DNA of 64,000 bases from Symsagittifera roscoffensis (GCF_963678635.1 NC_087067.1:19661639-19725638); one strand, 5' to 3'. Positions 10,700 to 23,409 are shown, counted from the stretch's first letter. Program-made: numbers and translations. Notes: generated by a model from the letters alone, not told the origin.

Positions 10700-11940
10700 T
10701 CCGGACATTATTTTTAAATACTTCTCAGAAGTTTTTTAACGCTATTTTTTGTAAGAATTATTTGAAAATTGACAAAGAAAAAAAGCTTAGAAGAAACGCA
10801 GCAAACTTTACTTATTTATCTTTTTTTCTCTAGATGGGTTCATGTTGTCAAAAAAAGCGCCAATCATAAATTGTCCTAGAAATTCTATTTTTTTTCTTTA
10901 AAAATCGAAAGTTGAGATTTTTTCAAGAAAGTCAGTGTTTTCTTATGTTTATTTGCGTTCATTACTTTTTTCCAATCTTAGATTGGCTATGTTTTGTGTT
11001 TGATCTTCAAGATGATAAATCGAAAGCAAGGGCTTCTGTAATTTTTTCAATGCATTTTTGTGGCTTTTTTCCTCGTATACAAAGTCATCATGCTGGGTAG
11101 GCCTGAAGCTAGACGTCAAGTTACAGCTTGTCCTCGCGCACTATCATTGACATGGCAGAAGCTCGAAGACACGATCTGATGATCTCTAATCGAACGCCTG
11201 ACCTCCTTTTATGTATCTCAAAAGTTTGCCTCTAATTCTCGGAAATATCTTGTTTACGACTTCCTCACTGTAGTTCTGTTCAGATAATTGATGCATCTAG
11301 GCATTAAAGTTACAAAGGGCCTTGGCTTATTGCCAAATATTTAAAAGATTGCATATCACTGCTGAATAAAGCAAATTATTTTCTCGTGTTTTTGTGCCCT
11401 TAAACCGTTGCTGTCTTTTGTATTTAGCTGACTATTATCAACTAAAACTTATTGCTTACTTAAAAGCGCTTCAAAACAATGCTAATTATTATTGTTTGCC
11501 AAACCGGAAAATGTATTTTCCTAATGAATGACCTACCAAACATTATTTATGTTTAATTCTCAGAAATTTTGAACGCATTTTTTTCGTAAGAGTTACTTGA
11601 AAATTGACAAAGAAAAAAACAAGGTTTAGCAGAGCGCTTCAAAATCAAAAAATTTGTTTAGAAAGCTGCTGTTTTTATGGTCAACTGAACGCTCATCAAG
11701 TGATTAGAAAAAAGAGAGCTTCAAAGTAATGCAAATATTTAGAGTTTACTAAAGAAAAATTAGAGTTTCAGAAAATCTTCATAATGAGTGATATACAAAG
11801 CATTATCTATATTTAATTCCAGAAATTTTTTAAAATCTTAACGTTTTTTTTTTTGTTTGAACTAATTGAAAAATGAGACAGAGAAAAAACAAGGAGTAGA
11901 AGAGCGCTTCAAAATCAGAAGCCTGCTCAAAAAATTAAAA
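10700..11940. repeat. local tandem repeat, three diverged copies
   Basis: A unit containing 'cagaa(a/g)tttt', 'gtaaga(g/a)tta(c/t)ttgaaaattgacaaagaaaaaa' (shown as a pattern) and 'gcgcttcaaaatca' occurs near 10720-10810, 11565-11650 and 11815-11930. The last two copies are about 270 bp apart. Between them, at 11093-11175, lies a partial copy of the 8515 repeat. Confidence 0.55.
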
Positions 11941-12369
11941 CTTTCACACTTCAACCTAAGAAAAAAATCTTACACTTCACTATTCAATGTGGACTACAAG
12001 AGCGTATAAAATACTCGTATCTAATTGACTGAGAAACTAAACCTCTAAAAGATTATTTTTTTCCTCCAAAATTTTTCTCCTTGCTTGTATATTGAGTCAA
12101 AATCTGAAATTTTCTACTTCACTTTCAGGCCGTTTTAGAAAAACTTTATGTTAAAAATACATAATTTAAAAAATGTGTTTTCCATTTTTTGACATTTAAT
12201 TTTCTAAGTAAATTACGAAGGGATGCGTTTAGCGTCTCGATTCCTAACATCAGACCAAATGACTTGCCTACTTCAAATTCAAACGATTGAACCCGCCAAT
12301 GACGCGTATTATATAAGATTGCAACGAATCAAGCCTTAATTATCCCAAAATAGCCATATAGGCAATTTT

Positions 12370-13100
12370 CATAACTCAACCAAAACTGATAACACATGAA
12401 TTTTTTTGTGAGTTGATGAACATAGTAAAACTCTTATCGCGATGGTTTTGTATTTAAAAAAGTCAGAAGTCTAAAAATATGTTCGCGCTCAATTTTTCAT
12501 TTTTTTTCAATTAAGTTTCAATTTCTTTTTAGTTTTCATTCATTTCCTTTTTAAAAGAAAAGCAAAATCCATTATTATAAAGTGTAAAGGACACGGAAAA
12601 TGGGGTAACTCAAATTGAGGTAATTTATCAAAGTGTAAATCATAATTTGGTTTTGAAATTCAAAAACTTTCTAGGCCATTTGATTTTTTATTCAAAAAAT
12701 GAAGGCTTTTCCAAAAAAAACCAAATTAGCTTTTTGTTTGGTTTCTTTGCGTTCATTGATTAATTTTCAATTTTCTTTTGCAATTTCCAAATTTTCTTTA
12801 GCTTTGAGTTCCAATTAACAATAGCTTTTGGTTGGTATAACACACCCAGCTTGACAATTTCCAAGCCCTTATAACCTAAAACCGATAACATGTTAGTTTT
12901 TTTGTGAGTTGATGAACATAGTAAATTTTTTTAAAGATCGCAATGATTTTTTATTCAGAAAACCGTCCAAAGACTAAAAATTTGTTCGATTTCTTTTTAG
13001 TTTTTATTCATTTCTTTTTCTAAAAGGAAAGCAAAATCCAATATCGAAGAGCAAAATTGTAAGAGGTCACGAAAAGCGGGAACTAATTCAAGTTTATCAA
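12370..13100. repeat. ~500-bp tandem duplication in the upstream flank of the GPCR exons
   Basis: The blocks 'gtgagttgatgaacatagtaa', 'tttttagtttt(c/t)attcattt' and 'gaaaagcaaaatcca' appear at 12373-12625 and again at 12873-13100 in the same order. The copies are diverged and no coding sequence is seen in them. Confidence 0.6.
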
Positions 13101-13497
13101 AGAAATGTATACCACTTACTGGTTTTAGGTCTATATGATTTGTTGGCGTTTGAAAATTGAAAATTTTTCATTAGAAAAATTACTTTTTCTTTTGATTTTT
13201 TTGCGTTCATTGACTATTTTCCAATTTTTTTGCAATGTTCTACCTTTGAGTTCCGAAGAAAAATATATTTCGCTTGATATAAAAAAAACTCATAAAAACC
13301 ACCTATGTTTTTATTCCAAAACTGACTGATAGAAAAACCACAGCAAGCAAATGATGACCAGCCGTATTCAAAAGTTGAAACGAAAATTAGGTTTCCAGAA
13401 AAATCTTAGCTGAAGATTTTTCAATTAAAGTTTTAAATATTCTGCTAAAATTTTCTGAGGTCAAAAAATTATGTGTGATTGTTTTTTAAAAATCCAG

Positions 13498-13621
13498 TAC
13501 TCTTCTTATGTCATATTTGGCAATGTGGGACGCTGTTTCTCTGTTTCAAGATGGCATAGTTGACATGGGACTCAAGACAGTAAACATATACTTTGCCAAC
13601 TACTTCACACTGGGGTGCAAG
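13498..13621 (+). CDS. class A GPCR, exon with TM2
   Basis: This exon encodes 41 residues from the second transmembrane helix to the start of the third. It opens after an acceptor '...aaatccag' and ends at a donor 'aag|gtttgt'. It begins with the last base of a split codon and ends in phase 0. The stretch TLLMSYLAMWDAVSL contains the conserved L-A-x-x-D of TM2 in rhodopsin-like receptors. The end, FTLGCK, places the conserved Cys at the start of TM3. The exon joins in frame to 14123. TM1 must be encoded upstream and was not found. The gene is a plasma-membrane receptor, probably for a peptide, coupled to G proteins; the ligand cannot be assigned. Confidence 0.8.
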
Positions 13622-14122
13622 GTTTGTTTAATAAGTTTTCTTCTATATATGTATTTTTCTTTTGCGCGCCTAAGTTTGCTACCTTTTTAATCTCAGACTC
13701 CTTAAGTTTTTTTTGTGCGGCAAGTTATTTAGTAAGCAACCGTCTGGAAAACACAAAGTACGAATTGCTCTTTTGGAAACTCAAAAACAAAAAAAATACA
13801 TGAGAGAGAAACTTTTATCTGGGCAGTTATTTCGAAACATTTCTATTAGTTTCTGTCTTTAATTGTGTTTAATTTTTCTTTTTTTATGCTGATTAAAGTG
13901 TTAAATAATAATTATCCCATAGGAAACAACCAACATAGGAATTCCTCCGCTTTAGACAGTAAGCCACTGTTGTACCGCTGGTTAAGACCTATAGCCATAT
14001 GTTTTATTTTCTGGCCTTGCAAAACATTAAAATCAAGAAATCTTTAATCAGATGCTATTATATATTCTATGAAATTGAAATCTACTTAATTTTTCAATTA
14101 TACAAAATCTTTTCTTTTCAAG

Positions 14123-14383
14123 ATTTACTACTACCATTCGTGGGCGAGCACTATCAATGCCGCCTGGCACATCTCCGCCCTGGCTACCGACCGTGCTCTC
14201 TCCCTCGTCTATCCTATCTGGCACCGTGGACTGGACAAACACAAGACTGCCCGACGTATCTCCTGGTCTCTCTCGCTATTCGCCTATGTTCTAGTGTTGC
14301 CCAACTTCTACTTCTTCGAAATTGACGCGAATGGAACTTGCTCCATGGCAACGGATAAAAAACCATTTCTTCAGGCGGGTCAT
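14123..14383 (+). CDS. class A GPCR, exon with TM3 and TM4
   Basis: This exon is 261 bp (87 codons) and follows the acceptor 'ttttcttttcaag'. The likely donor is 'cat|gtttaa', which keeps phase 0. It encodes TM3, then ATDRALSLVYPIWHR, which has the Asp-Arg pair and downstream Y-P of the E/D-R-Y region, though the third position is Ala and not Tyr. It then encodes TM4 and extracellular loop 2 with DANGTC. That holds an N-glycosylation sequon and the Cys expected to bond to the TM3 Cys of the preceding exon. GC content is much higher than in the flanking introns. A GT two codons earlier would break the frame into the next exon, so the donor at 14384 is preferred. Confidence 0.85.
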
Positions 14384-14616
14384 GTTTAATAAACACCCTC
14401 ATAAACAAGCAGATTCAAAAAAGTATCGTACTTTTTTTGTCGAAATTTTTAGTTGACTACTATCTCTTTATCTCTTAAAAGAGCTAATCTGATTTGAAAG
14501 CTAAAAAATCGTGCTTTTTGTTGACTTTTTCTAAGTTGACTAATACCTCTTTACCTTTTAAAAGATTTAATCTATAATTTTTAATTTATTTGAACAAAAA
14601 AAAATTCGGTTGATTT

Positions 14617-15429
14617 CAGGAGCAGATCTAAGATATTTTTGAGAGTGGTGGGGTTTTCAAAGAATTTTTGAACATTTTGTTGACATTTTTAAGATCAACC
14701 CATTGGTTTTCCGAGCTCTTCCAGAATATAATTAAAAAAAACCCTATTATGAAAAAATCTGCGCCAGGTCAAAAATGCCGTGCTTGGGCGTTTATGGTTT
14801 TTTTGACCAAAAACGCTCCCATTCAAAATTAATATATATTTGGGTCGTCGCCAAAAATGGATATCAGTAAATGAAGCCAAAGGTAGGACCTTTTCTTCAG
14901 CGAAGGAGTCGAGTCCCTGAAAGAAATGATTGCGTCCCCCCACCCCTTGAGTCCGCAAGTTGATGTAAAACAGTTTAATGCTTCAAACATATTATTGTTA
15001 TTTTTTCTATGACCATAAGTACTCAAAATTGAAGGAAGCGGATTGAAAGGTAGGGAAACTGTAATCAAAGTGTCATTGAAGCGGCAATTTTTGGGTAGGT
15101 TGAGCCTATCAATTAAAATGTTCTTCATAAAATTTCCGAAAACTAGTTGAATTTTTAAAATCCATTTTGAGGAGCGCGGACCTAAAAATTTTTCGAGGAG
15201 GTGATTTTTTTAGCTTGACCAGTTTGATTTTCCGAGCTCTTCCAGATCACTAAAAAGACCCTATTTTGACTGAACTTTAAAACAGCCCAAAAAGACGTTT
15301 TGGCACTTTTGGAAGGTTTTGAAAGGCCAGCAAAAATGAGAGTTCTGAAGCAGCACAAAAAATGCCCCCTTGTGTGGTCAGCGGGTCGAAATCGTTCCCA
15401 AAAACACCTCACCCACTAAATCCGCTCTG
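14617..15429. mobile_element. hAT-like non-autonomous element in GPCR intron 2
   Basis: The left end CAGGAGCAGATCTAAG and the right end ACTAAATCCGCTCTG form an imperfect inverted repeat related to the CAGGGGCGGAT ends at 2804. The flanks are 'gttgattt' (14609-14616) and 'gttcattt' (starting at 15429), 7 of 8 bases the same, so the exact right boundary is uncertain by one base. The interior contains the family core 'aaagacgttttggcactttt'. No transposase frame is present. It is inserted in the intron between the TM3-TM4 and TM5 exons. Confidence 0.65.
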
Positions 15430-15487
15430 TTCATTTTATAAATGCTTAGTCATATTAAACAACGCTATATTGAATTTGACCTGACAG

Positions 15488-15760
15488 GCGGCTTATCTTG
15501 GAACTATCACCTATTTTTTCTTTGTACTTATTCCATTTGCATCCATTCTCTGCTCCAATATTATATTCCTCCGAAGACTTCGAGTGTTTCGGGCGAAGAA
15601 ACGAAAACAAAGCACTAATGGAACATCGACAACAAATTGTGCTTCGGATTCCAATCGAGTTAAATTGACCAAAATCCGAAAGCGTTCAGCTCTGGATAGT
15701 ACAAATGACAAAACGAAGCAAACAGCGAGTGTTAGCAATATCGATGAATCCACATCACAG
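15488..15760 (+). CDS. class A GPCR, exon with TM5 and start of intracellular loop 3
   Basis: 273 bp (91 codons) between the acceptor 'gacctgacag' and the donor 'cacag|gttcgt', phase 0 at both ends. It starts AAYLGTITYFFFVLIPF, the TM5 helix with its conserved Pro. The helix runs into a strongly basic segment (LRRLRVFRAKKRKQ) at the cytoplasmic end, then a Ser/Thr/Asn/Lys-rich stretch belonging to a long third intracellular loop. That loop usually contacts the G protein. The next exon is 27.2 kb downstream because of the transposon insertions in the intervening intron. Confidence 0.85.
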
Positions 15761-16360
15761 GTTCGTATTTTCTCAATTTTTTGAAAAATTTTCCTGCGTG
15801 GTCTTATGGGTAAAATCGGTTATAATAGTTTATCGTTTTCAAAAATTTTGTCGAGCTAAATGATTGAAGTGACCAATAAGGACACTGTAATCGATAACAT
15901 TGTTCAATCTAATCAATCGAACGAAAATCCATTAAAAATATTTATAATCGATTTGTAATTCACTTTTCCTTTTTATTGGTTTGATATTCGATACAAATCA
16001 TTTTCTGATTAAGTTTTTTTGCAATTTGATATTTACCCGCAGAAATTTCTTCGATTGTTATCTACTATCAGACGATTATATGCTCATAGTGAAATGATTT
16101 TCGATTATATAGGATTTTTATTGTCTGTTTCTATAAACTTTAAAAACAATCAAATATATTTGATCTAAAATGGATCTTTTTTTTCTAAATCAAAAAACCC
16201 GTTATTATTGATTATAATCGATTGCACTCAACTTATTTTCAATTTTCATATTAAAAGAAACATAATGCATATAACCAATTATAATGGATTTTATCAATTT
16301 TTTTTTCTGTTTATTTGTCCTATTTTCAATTTTTCTTAATCATTTCATACTTAAATAGTT

Positions 16361-17193
16361 ACCCGGTTGACCAAAAATGCTAGTCATACAAGTTTCATAA
16401 CAGAAAAAAATGCTAATCATACCTTTTTCATGCAATTCCATAAGTACAGAAATTTGTATAAAAGGTCTATGATTAGTGATTTTTCTTTTATGGATATTGT
16501 ATGACAAGAATTTTTCCATAAACGAAAAATCTTGATGTTGTACATTTTAATTTCTCAAAATTATTTGGCTGTGTTCGTAACCCAACGCAAAAGACAAAAA
16601 CTTTGGTTAATCAAACGTAGAGTAACTTACGGTTTGACCGTCTCGCATTAAAAATGCATAGGAAACGGCCTGAAATGTTTTAATTCAAATCATATAACAA
16701 AATTATCAAACTTTTATTTTTTGGCTAAAATTTTCCACGGTGATTATTTTTAAAGTTTGAGTTTTTAATTTATCAAACATTAATCAAAGCATAGATAAGC
16801 ATGCCATACAAAAGAAAGAGGAGTTTTTAGCGTTTTTGTAAAAAGTTTTTGAGCGAAAAGGATAAAAAAAATCCAAATGAGTGTATCCGGGACTACGTTA
16901 TACAGGCAAAAAAAATTGAATTTTGTATGCTAATTTTTTTTTGAAAAACGCTCGTTTGAGTACAAAATTCAATTTTCCATTGAAAAAGAAACGAAAAAAA
17001 TTGTTTCGGGCAAATTTCAAAATTACTTGGAAAAAACTTTTATTGTCGCCATCATAAAATTTCTTTTTTTTTGGAAATTCGATGACATCATTTTAGCAAA
17101 TCGTATGAAGCCTGCATGACTAGTATTTTTTCAAAGAGTTAGCGTATGCAATTGTATGCTAAGCACTTTTGGTCTATGGAGGTCAACCTGGGT
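16361..17193. mobile_element. TIR element with CATAC/GTATG hairpin motifs, copy 1
   Basis: The ends are ACCCGGTTGACC (left) and GGTCAACCTGGGT (right). The flanks are 'aaatagtt' and 'aaatagac', matching for 6 bases. The interior has several 'aatgct(a/t)(g/a)tcata' and 'ttcat...' motifs and their complements ('gtatgac', 'gtatgcta'). The same ends and motifs recur in the element at 21086. There is no ORF, so it is non-autonomous. The superfamily was not assigned. Confidence 0.65.
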
Positions 17194-18625
17194 AAATAGA
17201 CTTTCATATATTCATTTTCAGAAAAAAATCAAAGGGGACTCGAAAAGAACCAACTCTAATTGTACAACTTAAATTTTTTTATAATCAGCCTAAAACTTAT
17301 GTTTTGCCAGTATTTAGTTTTGCAAAAACTATTCGAAACCAATTAATTGGCAGTCGGAGCATTCCAAGGCTTTGCCCTTATACGACCAATGGTTTTAATT
17401 GCCTTATTTATGCCTCAATTTTTTGCCTCAAATTGTTTTGGAGCTAAAAATTACTAGCAAACTGCTTTAGCTAAAAATTACTAGCTATAAATAAAAACCT
17501 AACAAACTTTGAGCTTTTTACTGACGAAAGCTCCATTGACGAAAAGCTTCTTTGCTAATGCATGTAAATTTACTTAAATGCGAACTTAAATAGATTTTAA
17601 ATTATAATGCAAAATAATCTATTGTCTTGCTATTATAATGAAAAGTATTGCATAAATTGTTTACATAATGTCGATTACAATGGAAAGAATTTTAAACAAA
17701 ATAGAAAAATTCAATGCAGAAGCGGATACGCAAAAGCGAAAAATTGAAATCTTTAACTTTGTCAAAAATGTGTATGATAAATTTATGAATATTAGGCGCT
17801 TCTGCATCACACTGTAAACGGTAACTCAAAGTGGTTCTAAATGGTAACTGAGAGGGGAAATGCGGAGGCTCGTAAATTTTAGATTTCAAGAAATTTCAAG
17901 ATATATTGAACGTCAGTTTACCGTTATTGAGGTGAAATGGCTTGGCAAATTAAAGTTGTCTTTCAGAGGAGCTACGTTTCGAGAGCAAGAATTAAGAAAA
18001 CTTTCAGAAAGAAAACAATTTTTCACGTAGGTAAACGGTTTGAACAAAATGCCTCAAAATGTGAAACGATTTCAGTTTTCTGTGACAATCACAACAAAAA
18101 TATTCTATTTCTTTCGTTCTTCGAGAAAAGCAGTTTTACTTTTTTTAGTTGGAGTTCTTTTTTTTCGTCTAATATGTCTTAGCTCCTTAGAACTTAAATT
18201 TTTGCCTTTGTAATATTAAACCGTTTTAAATGTTTTTTGAGACTAATTAACCGAACCAGACAAAATAAATCGAATTCATAGAGTAGCTTTGGATCAATAC
18301 ACCGTCTGTACTATGTCACGCTAACCTGTTTGCGGCAGCAGTACAATATTTCCGGTCCTAGTCTTACTCTTAGCTTTTCTAGTAGCAGATATTAGAAAAG
18401 CTTTCAAAAACCGCTAATTTTGACAAAGTATTCTATAGAAATTGATAAAATTGATTATTTCTTGTCTTTTGTCTCGTTTTTTTTTTGTTTTGATAAATAA
18501 ACATTCGCGCTGACTATTCGATTGTTTTTCCCAAGAGTTAGTTCAATCTTTTATACCCGTTTTCAAGAGTGAATCTAGGTTTTTCTGGGATCTTCGTATC
18601 AATTCCGGAGCGGAATCAGTTAAAT
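17194..18625. other. intronic spacer
   Basis: AT-rich intron sequence of the GPCR. Short ORFs at ~17692-17889 (minus) and ~17937-18182 (plus) show no domain or codon-use support. Bases 15810-16300 contain further 'attataatcgatt' imperfect palindromes like those at 7680-7930. Confidence 0.35.
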
Positions 18626-19984
18626 AAAACAAGACTGCCCGTATCAAGGAGAGGCCTTGAATGTTACGACTCCCTTTTAAGGTCTATCGAGCAGTAATAA
18701 CATGAAAAATTATAAGTAAAAAAGTAAAATATTTATTTTTTTATTTGAGATTTTTGCGGAAATTATCCCCCACACGCCGTAAAAAGTAGAAAGTGATAAA
18801 TTTAGCTACTATTACCAAATCAATTATGGCAAATCAGCTTCCTTCAACCAATTTGGAACAATTTCTATGACGGATTAAATCTCCGCTTACGCGTTAATAG
18901 CGCGAAAAACATCGCGCTTTAATTGTCCCAAGTTGGCCAAAATGGCAATCTTTAAACCCCCCATAACTTTCTGAAAAACGATCACAGATAAAATATTGTT
19001 TCAAATTTGAGCTCAGGACAACAATAATATGGCTAGTTAAAAAGCCGAAGTTGTCTGAAGAAAAAACCAGCCCGAGCACAAATATTCCGTTACGAAAGTC
19101 GGAACAAAAAAACGTCGAGTTTTGAAGCAATCAGGCTGCAGCAAACTTCCGTTTTTAAATTTAAAGCTATATTGCTATTTACTGATTTTATTTATAGGAG
19201 TGGCAATATTTAGTAGATGCCAAACGGAGGGCGATTGTTGAGTAGAACCCTGTTCTCGAGGGGGAAAAACTGAAAACTGAAAAATGAAGGCGTTTTTAGG
19301 CAGTTTTTGGAAGGCTTTCACCAAAAAAATTACGTATAGTTTACATTGCATCACTTTTTTGTTTTATCGGCTTATCTATTCAAAGTACGCAGTATTAGGT
19401 GGTTTCTTTTTGAGACCAAAAAATTTTATTTGGATAACACTGAGAAAAATAACCTTGAGTTTAAATTTGTTTACTTTTTGTTCCGACTTTCGTAACAAAA
19501 GTAATGGAATGTTTGTGCTCGGTTTGTGCTCGGAATGTTTGTGCTCGGAATTTTTAACTTGCCCTTTTTGACAGATTTTTCTATATCATTCGAAAGCTAT
19601 GGCTGTCGCAAGCTTAATTTAAAAAAATATTTTACCTGTGATTAATTTTCGTAAAATTATGGTGGTTCAGAGATTGCCATTTTGGCTAATTTGGGACAAT
19701 TAACGCGCGATATATTTTTTTGCTATTAACACACAAACTGAGATTGAATACGTCCTAGAAATCGTTTCAAATTGGTTGAAAGAAGCTTATATGCCATAAT
19801 TGATTTGTTAATAGGAGCGAAATTTATCCCTTTGTACTTTATATGGCGTATTCACAAAAAATATCAAATTCAAAAAATTTAAACTTTTATATTACAATTA
19901 ATTTTTCATGTTATTACCGCTCCATAGACCTTAAAAGGCAGTTGGAAAATTCAGGGCTTCACCTTGATACGAGCAGTCTTGTTT
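18626..19984. mobile_element. fold-back element with ~0.5-kb inverted arms
   Basis: The left arm (~18626-19113) starts 'aaaacaagactgccc' and ends near 'cgaaagtcggaacaaaaa'. The right arm (~19470-19984) is its diverged reverse complement, starting 'tttttgttccgactttcgta' and ending 'gagcagtcttgttt'. A central ~350-bp segment separates the arms and itself carries the 'aaggcgtttttaggca' core of the hAT-like family, so it may hold a nested insertion. The right arm has an extra repeat of 'gtttgtgctcgga'. No ORF is supported. Fragments of this family lie at 1-1 kb, 1.85, 3.6 and 6.4 kb. Confidence 0.7.
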
Positions 19985-20289
19985 GCTGTTACGTACGCTA
20001 AAAATTTGAAATAAATGGCTTCCTTACTGTTATGATTATCTTTTTTCAGAATCTATCTGGGCACAGGTTTCGACTTTTGCATAGAATTGAGTAAATGACA
20101 GAAAAGGTGGTCAATTCTAGATATTGAAATCAAAATGCATTAGTATGGTAGTAGAAACCAACGAAACAAAATTTTCACTGTCCAATCAACTTCGTTGCAC
20201 CCAATTAGCAGAAAACCATAAGACAAATATACTTCACGTTTTACGCATATGATTATTCACACAAAGTTATTCACATTTTGCAATGGAAG

Positions 20290-20700
20290 AGATATTTTTT
20301 CGATTACTTATAGTGTATTTTTTTGGTTCCCTCCTTGGTTTGTGAATCAACCGGATTAGTTCAGTGAGATTCATTTCAGTGAGCTAAGTTTATAATTATA
20401 GTCACCTTGTGTACAATGCTGATTTAAATTAACCGGACCTAACTAGCTAAAATTGAAATTGAAAACGCGTTTTTCTCAAATTGGGTTGAGCTTAGGTGAA
20501 AACTTATGATGACGAAAATGGCTTAAAATTTTAGAAGAATTATTATGGTGTAATTTGTTTTGCGAATATCGTGTCGAAAATTTTACCACAAAAATGAGTC
20601 ATTTTGGCTTTTCTTAGTTAATCAAGAATTACGCCAAAAATACCCAGTCGATCATAGACATAATCATACCAAAGTTAACCCCTTACATAGCCCAAAAAAC
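20290..20700. repeat. dispersed repeat also at 45.5-45.7 kb
   Basis: Shares with 45495-45730 the order 'gctgatttaaatta', 'tttctcaaattgggt', 'aaaattttacc', 'aaaaatg(a/g)gtca', 'ttttggctt' and 'ttaatcaaga(a/g)ttacgc'. Same orientation, diverged, function unknown. Confidence 0.55.
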
Positions 20701-21085
20701 TTTAACAACTTTAACACGGGCTTGAAAAAACATTAATCATAGTAACCCGATCTTGATTTAGTCAGCTAAGTTTATAAATCATAGGAACACTTTCATACAA
20801 ATCGCATTTCATGGGAGAGACAAATTTACTCTTTTTTGCGTAAATTAGACGAATCAACTGTAAAGTTTCCCCAATAGATAACAAATTCAATTATCGAAAC
20901 ATAACTACAATGTCTTAATTATCTTCACATATCCAAAGTTGATATAACATAAAAAAACTAAGTAGCCATTTAAAACAGAAAATGCAATAGACATTTCAAA
21001 ATAATTTTTTTATTTGCGCGTTTGTATGGAACGCATATTTTATTCAGAATTGAATTTCAAAATTAAAACATTTTTGCGGCACATC

Positions 21086-22226
21086 ATCCCGGGTTGACGT
21101 CCATAGAAGAAAAATGCTTATCATACAGTTTCATATATGAAATCTTTGGAACAAATGCTTGCCATACAAAATTCATATAAAATTAAAAAGGTGTTTTAAA
21201 AAATTTTAACGAATATTTTTGGTTTGCCTCTTTTGAAGCTTTCTGGTTGTAAAAAGTTCATTTAAAATTGTCGATAAAAAGTTGCGTATCATACAATTTT
21301 CATGTATAAAAATTATAAGGTAGTCCCTTTTTCATAGAAAACATAGAATTTTCAAAAAAAAATCACCAAAAAAAGTGTCTGGGTAACGTTAAACAGATTT
21401 AAATAATTGTATCTAAGTTAGAAGACATTTTGACAATCAAAAACAGTATTTTAATTTTGGTCGGAAAAAATTTTTGTCATATAGTTTTCATTAATGAAAA
21501 TTGTATGATATGCATTTTTCTATAAACAAAAACAAAAATTTGAGGTAAAAAGTTTTCCATCCCTTTTTTGGTGCTAAAATATAAGTTATTCGAAAAAAAT
21601 TTGCATGCAAAATTTGACTTTTTGTGTTTATAACGTAGTCCAGGATGACTTTTCTCCCAAAAAATCTAAAAGTTACAAAAAAATTTTTTTTTTGTAAACA
21701 CGATTATTAATTTTTTGTTTCATTTGCTAAGATAAAACTAAATTTGTGAAAATTTATCAAGCCATATACAAAAAGTTACTTTTTTGGTATATACTTCCAT
21801 GTGAAAATGTTAAAATTATCTTTCATGGCTTTAAATCACTAAATGCAGTTTATCTGCATGGTAACTCCCAGTAACTAGGTTTTCTTATGACAAAAATTCC
21901 TTGGTTAGTGTTTCGGTTGAAACACAAATTTTCGAAACAAAAATTTTTTGGATTTTCATTTATGGAAAAAAAAGTTTGTCATACAGTTTCATTAAAAAAA
22001 ACTTGTCATGCTGTTTTCATACTATCTTGTGGATAAAAAGATTGCTGCAAAAGCTCAAATTTTAATTGCAGAGTATGGAAAAAATGCTTGTTATAAAATT
22101 TCATTGTCTGCAAAAAATGCCTATTTTGCTATTTTCATACACTTACTTTTGCTCTATGAAAGAGTATGATTAGCTTTTTTTTCATTAATGAAAATTGTAT
22201 GATAAGTATTTTTGTCAACCCGGGAT
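21086..22226. mobile_element. TIR element with CATAC/GTATG hairpin array, copy 2
   Basis: Perfect terminal inverted repeats ATCCCGGGTTGAC and GTCAACCCGGGAT bound the segment. Inside, units such as 'aatgcttatcatacagttt', 'catatatgaaa' and 'gaaaattgtatgat' occur many times in both orientations. The element can thus be drawn as a series of hairpins around CATACA(n)TGTATG. No target duplication is evident and no coding frame exists. It is related to copy 1 at 16361 but longer. Confidence 0.7.
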
Positions 22227-22995
22227 GTAGAGGTGAAGTTGTACGAATGATTAAATGAGGCTATCAAAAAGATTCATTTTAAAGTTTTTATGAGTCACTG
22301 TAATTTCATCATTTGTTGTTTATTGCAAACCATCAAATAGCGCAATGCATAGGTTCTTTATATTGCCAAAACATTTTTGTGGGAACAAAAATTTTTGATA
22401 ACAAGTGAGTTTGGGGTGTTTGGATTAACATGGTTCAATTTAGCATGCGATAATTAGTTTATCTGAGTGTGCATTCAAATGAAAACGAAATAAGCCTATA
22501 ATTCAAGTAGTTTCCCAAATTTTCAAAAGTAGTTTCTTTGGGGAAAAAGTTTTCTTTTCGCTTTATTAAGTATTCAGTTAAGTGCAAGCTGATCAAAATA
22601 GCAAACTTGAGTAAACAAAACTTGAAATAGCGAGTCTTTAAACTAAATTTTTTAACATGGGAATGCTAATCGGCACACAGGCTTATCGGCCGATCACCCA
22701 TTGACTTTATTTCATTTGTTTTATTTGATCTGGTAGCAAAAGTTATGTTGCAATGCTTTGTGCCTTTTGCCATCATAGTTTAATTATTCTTTGTTTATTT
22801 CTTGTCTGGTTCTTCTATAAACTCATTTTGTAAAAAAAAATTAGTTCTTGAAAACTTGCTTGCTTTGTAATTAATTGAAGATGTTTTTGAAACCAAACTT
22901 GTTAATTCGTTCTTTCTGTTTGTGTCCCAATTTATTACGAGAAGAGTTATCAGAATTACTTAAGAATTTACTTCAATTTTTCCACCTCCATCCGC
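22227..22995. other. intronic spacer before the LTR element
   Basis: AT-rich sequence. Nothing recognised apart from the flank of the LTR element. Confidence 0.35.
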
Positions 22996-23409
22996 TGTGA
23001 TGGAACCTGATCTAAACTACGTTTTATTATTGGATAAATTAGATATTTTACCACTGTAAAATATTTAAAATTAACCAATCGTAATCCATCTAATTAACAA
23101 CCCACTTATTTGTAAGTGCAGAAATTACTTGTAATTTCAGCACCAGAGAGATTTGAATTTAACTTAGAAATTAGTTACCCTTCCAAGAGAACTTCAGCAG
23201 TTGCAATAAGCCAGTATACTCTAGATCTATTGAGCCTAGCAGAGACTAGTTAAACACCCTGAGACTAGTAGATATAAGAGTAAGATTAGGATCGGTATTA
23301 GACTAAGAAGTTGCACGAATCTATCCGGCCGAAAATAAGAAAGCGTGACGAGCAGACGGTGTACCCTATCCGAAATTACTCTACGAGTTAACCTCAAGGA
23401 CCTAACTCA
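22996..23409 (+). repeat. 5' LTR
   Basis: Begins TGTGATGG and ends CTAACTCA, giving TG...CA termini. From 'tgatctaaac' at 23008 to the end it matches 41469-41870 over 402 bp without gaps. I counted 13 substitutions. The first 12 bases are aligned more loosely, so the start could be 22996 or 23008. Confidence 0.9.

Noticed and set aside
22985-23007. Target-site duplication of the LTR element
   Set aside because: The flanks 'tccgc' or 'ggaacc' and 'gtgaa' do not match at 4-6 bp for any of the possible LTR boundaries.
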